Assembly (NCBI GenBank): GCA_964036295.1
Contig: OZ038462.1
Span: 29,784,855-29,848,854 of the forward strand
DNA from: Plumapathes pennacea
Lineage: Eukaryota; Cnidaria; Anthozoa; Antipatharia; Myriopathidae
Length of the DNA stretch: 64,000 nt
Direction: 5' to 3'
Within the stretch, counting starts at the first letter, position 1, and every line of letters begins with the position of its first letter. The notes beneath the pieces are model-generated. The model was given only the letters and a program-made list of their open reading frames with translations. It searched no databases and was not told where the DNA came from. The translations under genes were made by a program, and so were the position numbers. Below are positions 60,001 through 64,000 of the stretch, one piece after another.

Positions 60001-60368
60001 TGGATGTCTTTATGGCTGAAATACAAGAAAAGCTGAATTCCGTCCTGCCAAAGGGCTTTCCTTTCGGGACAAAACAAACTGGCAGCCGTTCTCATGCTGT
60101 ATCACCGGAGACCCCAAAATTGGACCAGGAGGACTCCCCAGCGTCGAAAACGCTCAACTCTTCACGTGATACGGCTAAACTCACAGCCTCAGGCTCCCTC
60201 TCCCGCGGTATGAAATCGAGGCAGTGTAAGCGGAAGTTGTTGGAGGGCATTCCTGAGCCACCACCACTTTCACCGCTGACTTGCACTGTTTCAGCTGGCG
60301 CAAGGAAAGAATTTAAACGACCGAAGCGAGAGAGCGATGTGCATAAACATGAGGAGGACTTGGAGTGA
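39026..60368 (+). CDS. BRCA2: BRCA2 homologous-recombination mediator
   Basis: 29 exons: 39026-39164, 39643-39897, 40526-40734, 40999-41175, 41381-41942, 42624-44710, 44881-48415, 49220-49266, 49651-49729, 50063-50159, 50482-50857, 51443-51562, 51965-52152, 52248-52376, 52811-52882, 53272-53425, 53572-53736, 54105-54284, 54971-55124, 55535-55662, 55844-55960, 56890-56968, 57106-57205, 57643-57667, 57842-57924, 58755-58904, 59468-59537, 59742-59924, 59997-60368; about 3343 aa. The N-terminus has a PALB2-binding-like NFWVDLFE. Residues about 705-2220 hold 21 BRC repeats that bind RAD51. About 2520-3220 is the DNA-binding domain: helical ([13 protein letters not shown]), OB1, tower, OB2, OB3. 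The exon 25/26 junction is ambiguous and exon 11 uses a GC donor. The tail keeps PPPLSP but ends early. Confidence 0.95.
42012..42200. repeat. Inverted repeat with CTCGAAACGT motifs, BRCA2 intron 5
   Basis: GTATGATGAATCG at the left faces CGATTCATCATAC at the right, with a middle of two opposed GACGAAGGGCTAGCGCTCGAA-type strings. Such strings are typical of Penelope-like/retroelement tails, so this looks like two opposed tail copies. Confidence 0.5.
43392..44560 (+). repeat. BRCA2: BRC repeats 1-4 of BRCA2 (exon 6)
   Basis: Four divergent, well-spaced BRC units: [16 protein letters not shown] (about 43398), [16 protein letters not shown] (about 43932), [16 protein letters not shown] (about 44238) and [16 protein letters not shown] (about 44464). 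Each has the F-x-x-A/G, G-[KNR] and SEE/SEK-x-L..A layout of RAD51-binding repeats. Their divergence suggests they are older than the exon 7 array. Confidence 0.9.
45525..45768 (+). repeat. BRCA2: BRC repeats 5-6 of BRCA2 (exon 7)
   Basis: Units [16 protein letters not shown] (about 45534) and [16 protein letters not shown] (about 45678). The second has Val in place of the FxxA alanine. A further, badly degenerate unit may precede them near 45144. Confidence 0.85.
45868..47830 (+). repeat. BRCA2: Homogenised array of 14 BRC repeats (BRC 7-20)
   Basis: Units begin at 45868, 46009, 46153, 46294, 46438, 46579, 46720, 46861, 47002, 47143, 47284, 47425, 47569 and 47710, so spacing is always 141 or 144 bp (47 or 48 residues). 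Consensus core: [20 protein letters not shown], then [10 protein letters not shown] and a SGVQ.AGNK linker. Units are nearly identical at DNA level. The three 144-bp units differ by one extra codon in the linker (GELHG/GELHD). A two-unit 285-bp higher-order repeat is visible (46009-46293 resembles 46294-46578). Confidence 0.93.
48000..48105 (+). repeat. BRCA2: BRC repeat 21 of BRCA2
   Basis: A single divergent unit after the array: [19 protein letters not shown] then [11 protein letters not shown]. Gly replaces the FxxA alanine. Confidence 0.85.
48887..49000. repeat. Foldback MITE, BRCA2 intron 7
   Basis: Arms CTAGCCTC...CTCTGAGCTCGTCACACAAAGATT and their complement form a hairpin of about 50 bp per arm. 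No ORF. Confidence 0.75.
52978..53235 (+). repeat. TCAC-rich simple repeat, BRCA2 intron 15
   Basis: Degenerate (TCAC)n with CTCACTCACTCGATCACT words; ORFs through it are artefacts. A smaller tract is at 51832-51860 in intron 12. Confidence 0.85.
54690..54915. repeat. Dispersed intronic repeat, copy 4 (BRCA2 intron 18)
   Basis: AGAGCGTAGCAAACACAAAA, CCAAAGCAATCACACGATT and CAGTCATCTGAAGAAC match the family copies at 34255 and 59545. A left part in the opposite sense (GGATGACTTTG) suggests a foldback form. Confidence 0.6.
56341..56710 (+). repeat. 41-bp minisatellite, 9 copies, BRCA2 intron 21
   Basis: The unit TCGCAAATCACTTTG... recurs every 41 bp from 56341 to 56669 with few substitutions. 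Copies are directly adjacent with no spacers. Confidence 0.92.
58190..58385 (+). mobile_element. Penelope-like retroelement tail fragment, BRCA2 intron 25
   Basis: Contains CTGAAGA (58279-58285) and GTCGAAACGTCAGTC (58305-58319) followed by CACCCG, preceded by repeated GACCAATCACA words. These strings recur in Penelope-like element termini of cnidarians and resemble the conserved core of hammerhead ribozymes (CUGANGA...GAAAC). Assigned from memory of family patterns. Confidence 0.5.
59545..59670. repeat. Dispersed intronic repeat, copy 5 (BRCA2 intron 27)
   Basis: The cleanest copy: TTGGCCAAGAATGCTGCCAA, GGGCCAATCCAAAAGCG and AGCAAACGCAAAACCAAAGC, ending with CAGTCATCCGAAAAC. Confidence 0.65.
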
Positions 60369-60885
60369 TGAAGGCTTTCAAGAAACAGTGGGTACTGGTG
60401 TGCGGGAGATGTGGAAGATTTTACATATAACTATAAAGAAATTTTGAAATAGGAAGAACTTTTCCATTGCGAAAAGACCTCCACAAATGCTATCTTTTTT
60501 GCAGGGTTCTACACAAAATTGTTGAGGTTTTTACCAGCGGCAGTGGTCATCTTTAAGCGCGCTTTGGCGTCTTGTCAGAAGTTAAAATTAATATTTTGGG
60601 TGCCACCTGACTATCAACCCTAACTATCAAAGTGTTGCAAGCCACACAAAAAGTACAGTCTAAAAAAGTAAAAGAATAATCAAATATAATTGTTCCAGTT
60701 ATTAGGTATTTCGATTTGAAATCGAACTCGTTACTGTTTTAGTCATGTCCTGGTTCAGACATTAAACAAATTACTAAAAGAATTTGTCCGAAAGTTTTTT
60801 GGAATGCTTGCTCGCGGTCAAGAGGTCTGAGCTCCACTGTATTGCACCTGTCATCTCTTGCCTCTGATTGGTGGATATATTCAAG
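60369..60885. other. BRCA2 3' region and intergenic space
   Basis: Only a variant poly(A) signal, ATTAAA at 60761-60766, is visible. The ankyrin gene starts soon after, at 60886-61018. Confidence 0.4.
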
Positions 60886-62280
60886 ATGGCGACTGTTGAT
60901 TTGTTCGCCCGCACACATCACAGCTGGCGGCAGCTGGCGGTTCATTTCTTGTTGCTGTTTACGTTTTCTGGGACGTTCGGTCGGCTGAGAAACATGATTT
61001 GTAAGAATGGAAGAGCGATGCCGAATCTTCACGAAGCAGGTAAGACTTTACTTTTCACATACAGACAATCGCAATTTATTTAAATGCCTTCGAAGAAAAA
61101 GATGTTGTGCCCACAAGATTCGCTGCTTTATATTTTGTTGATCTGCATTGTAAGACTGTCATGAAAAACCACGGACGGACATCTTCATTCGTGAAATCGT
61201 GCCCTTAACTCTAAGCGTGCTCGTGTTATAAATCGGTTTGTTTAATTTGATATTGTACTATTAAAATGAATGTTTCTATAATATTTAAAATTTTTCCTTG
61301 CAGCCTTCGTTGGGGACATTCGCGAAGCCACTCAGGCGCTGGAAAATGGTCAAGTATGCATCCCAGCTATTGCACTGATCTGTACACAAGATAATGCAAA
61401 CCGCTTAATTTTACATACTTCAACGGGGGCAGGAAAAAGACGACTAACAGATCTTGTAGTTTAACTTAGATCATGTATAAAAGAACACGAAACCCACCCT
61501 TGAAGTCAGAATATAAATTCTCCCAACCACTCGAGAAGAAAATATGTACATAGCAATCATCTTATTTCTTGAGTCAACTCTCCCCATTTGTACTGTGTAA
61601 ATACTGAAGAAAAGAGAACACTGTTGACTTGATCACTAGCAGGATTTAAAGAATTTAAAGGGTAAACCAAAAGTCGTGTAAAAGTTAAATCAAAAGCCAT
61701 TTTAGTTTCCAGCACATTAAATGTCTTTATATGATTTAGATATGATAAAACACACATATATGATTTTCACAATTTATCTTTTTTGAGAATATAGCCATTG
61801 TCATCGTATTTGAAGAGGTACTGCATGCTCTAAGCGAGCTTATGCTTTTGTTTTGGTTAAAAATTTCCTCCCAGGGTGCAACATCACTTGATGACACCGG
61901 TACAACAGCCATGCACAAGGCTGCAGCTAATGGTCACCTGGACATCATTAAACTTCTCATCCAGCATGGAGGTGATCTCGATCAAGTGGATGTGACTGGA
62001 TGTTCACCGCTCCATGCGGGAGCTAGGAATGGCCACCTTGCATGTGTGACATACCTCGTGGAGCAGGGTGCCAACTTCAGGTTGAAGTCAAACAAAGGCA
62101 ACTCACCCATGAATGTGGCAAAGACAAATGCACAGCAGAAGGTTGCTGAATATCTGACTAACTGTGGTGAGTCTTTGAGAAAAATTAGGAAAGTGAATGA
62201 TTGAATTTTCACACATTCTGACATTGTGTTTGGAATTGTATTTTTCAGATAGAGAGAAGTTTGCTTGGGAAGTTGTGTGA
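60886..62280 (+). CDS. Small ankyrin-repeat protein
   Basis: Exons end/begin 61039, 61304-61353, 61875-62166 and 62249-62280, all in phase; 175 aa from the ATG at 60886. Ankyrin-like helices begin at MPNLHEAAFVGDI (ATG 61018), continue with TAMHKAAANGHLDIIKLLIQ and SPLHAGARNGHLACVTYLVE, and end with a partial repeat (SPMNVAKTNAQQKVAEYL). About three to four repeats fill the whole protein, so it is a scaffold or interaction protein of unknown partner. The stretch before 61018 is hydrophobic and ends with RLRNMICKNGRA; the start could instead be 60994 or 61018. AATAAA at 62353-62358. Confidence 0.8.
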
Positions 62281-64000
62281 TTGCACACAGATCACTTACA
62301 AGAGACAAATAGAGTCCTGATCTCCTGCATGAAGTGAACAATATACTAATATAATAAATATGTTATACAGGTACACCATAAATATAAAAATAATGTGACA
62401 ATATGATAAGTTACCATGCTGATGGCAGAAATTAGAATTAAAAAGTGCTGTAGTTGCAGTCAGTGACCAGTGATACTTTGGAGGGGAGCTTGTATGGTAG
62501 CTTTAGACAGTACATTCCTATTGATCAGTTTATGTAAATGTGCAGGTTGCAAGTTAAGATGTTATTATTTTATCTGTGAAAATTAATGTAGTCAAGCTGT
62601 ACCTCTTGCTACCTTCAACCATGTGCAGAGATGCCAACTCTCCTGCTTTATGCGGGAGATGCCTTCATGAACATCTCATCTCCTGCTCACTATGAACTCA
62701 TGTTGATCTCCCACATGAATTTGAAATCTCCTGCTTCCCATGATCAAGAACATATTTTCACGAATCTGCCTCCCTTTAAATAAAGTTGATTGCAACAAAA
62801 AGTCTTGGAAGAAGTGTTCAAACACATAATTTCAGCTTACTTTGTTGGTTAAAGTTCCTGGGCTTGAAGCAGTTGACTTTTCACCTCTCCTATCCCACCC
62901 CACCCCCTACCACAGAGACACACCATTTGACCAAGTGGGCCCCAGACCCCCAGCCAAAATCTCACAACCTGAAAATGTTTGGGGGTTGGCATCTCTCCAA
63001 GTGTGAAATGACAAAGTTGTTGTGTGACATTAACTGTGAGCTGTAAATAAACTGTTACCTTGTCTTTATGTCCATTTATTTTGAAATTTTATACAATGTG
63101 GCAAAATCACCTTTGATATGTGACATGGTAAAAGGGGTGAATTTGTACCTTTCAGTGGAAGTCACAGATATATGTATTTAGCACACCTAGGAGAGAATGA
63201 CCCCCCCCCCCCCCTCAAAAAAAAAAGGTGGTTGAAAGACCTTGTTTCGTAAAGCAAGGTTAGCAGCAAGCAGAGTGATAAATGTACATACATTTTATTT
63301 CAATCACAAAACTATTGCTTGAATCATGTTGATGTCAAATATAACATTCAAAAACTTATTTGCATACCTCTTTGACCAGGTAGTGAAGAAACACCAATTT
63401 GTTCTCTTGATATTTACTACAAGGTAATCACAAAACTATGTTATAAATCTCTCAAATATTCTTACTGTTCTTGCAGCTACAGTGGTGCATAAATGTACAT
63501 GTACTGTTATTTAATATTATAATAGTATATAATTTTAAAAGTAGAGGTTTGCAGATACAGCAGATTTCATGTACTAATCACTTCGACACAACACTGAGAT
63601 CAATGTCAGTACCTCTGAAGCTACTTCTAAAAATTATTGAGGATTTGCTTCCATTTTTTTCATATATAACCAGAAAAGTTGCATGCCCTGAACAAAACCA
63701 GTATTTAAATTCATACAGGAAACATTATCATTACGCCAATTTCTGATCCTATAACAGATCACTACAGCATACTTTAGGTAACCCTGGTCAAAAGTCAAAA
63801 GTCTTGGAATGACCAGAAATCCTTCAGCTTAACATTGATTGGTTTAAAGCTGCTATAAATACTCCTGCATCAGGATCCACTCACCAGCTGCAGCACTGAA
63901 TGCAGGAAGCTGCTTAACAAGAAAAATTCCTCGAGATAACAGGCTGGTACTGTTTAAAGTGTCAAAAGTGTTTCCATCCTTCACTACTGAAACCTCATTA
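62281..64000. other. Right-end intergenic region
   Basis: Contains the ankyrin-gene poly(A) signal (62353), a MITE (62627-62996), a poly-C/poly-A tract (63201-63226) and otherwise AT-rich sequence. No further gene is supported. Confidence 0.45.
62627..62996. mobile_element. Probable MITE with AGAGATGCCAAC ends
   Basis: AGAGATGCCAAC at the left faces GTTGGCATCTCT at the right, about 370 bp apart. The interior repeats CTCCTGC/GCGGGAGAT words. No target duplication could be assigned. Confidence 0.55.

Overview
This is an animal nuclear sequence: many short exons with GT-AG introns, 5'-UTR ATG starts, AATAAA signals, abundant DNA transposons, a tRNA-derived SINE and no bacterial-type operons. 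Repeat content (tRNA-SINE, PIF/Harbinger-, Kolobok- and Helitron-like elements, Penelope-like tails) and protein similarity suggest an invertebrate, most likely an anthozoan cnidarian (coral or sea anemone). The species cannot be fixed from the sequence alone, and all comparisons with human proteins are from memory.

Layout. 1-20,800 is mostly repeats: a large-palindrome MITE (1071-1541), a PIF/Harbinger-like element (1770-2610), a Helitron-like element carrying a charged-repeat ORF (4488-5945), a small secreted EGF-domain gene on the minus strand (about 8109-7863), a decayed minus-strand BEN-domain gene (13362-12158), and a TTAA-flanked Kolobok-like transposon (13972-17377). The Kolobok-like element carries two convergent spliced genes: a THAP-domain transposase-like gene on + and a P2X7 C-terminal ('ballast') domain gene on -. 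A tRNA-SINE follows at 17478-17840.

20,890-64,000 holds four host genes, all on the + strand. They are an arylsulfatase B/I/J-type enzyme (7 exons, 515 aa, with a 5.1-kb repeat-filled intron), protein phosphatase methylesterase 1 (PPME1; 16 exons, 387 aa, catalytic triad intact), BRCA2 (29 exons, about 3343 aa), and a small ankyrin-repeat protein (4 exons). I spliced these by hand; reading phase is continuous through every junction except one ambiguous BRCA2 boundary (exon 25/26).

The most striking feature is BRCA2: it encodes about 21 recognisable BRC repeats (human has 8). Fourteen of them form a near-identical tandem array of 141/144-bp units inside one 3.5-kb exon (45868-47830), which implies recent unit duplication in the RAD51-binding part of the homologous-recombination mediator. 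The second highlight is the Kolobok-like element pairing a core-less THAP protein with a P2X7-ballast-domain protein.
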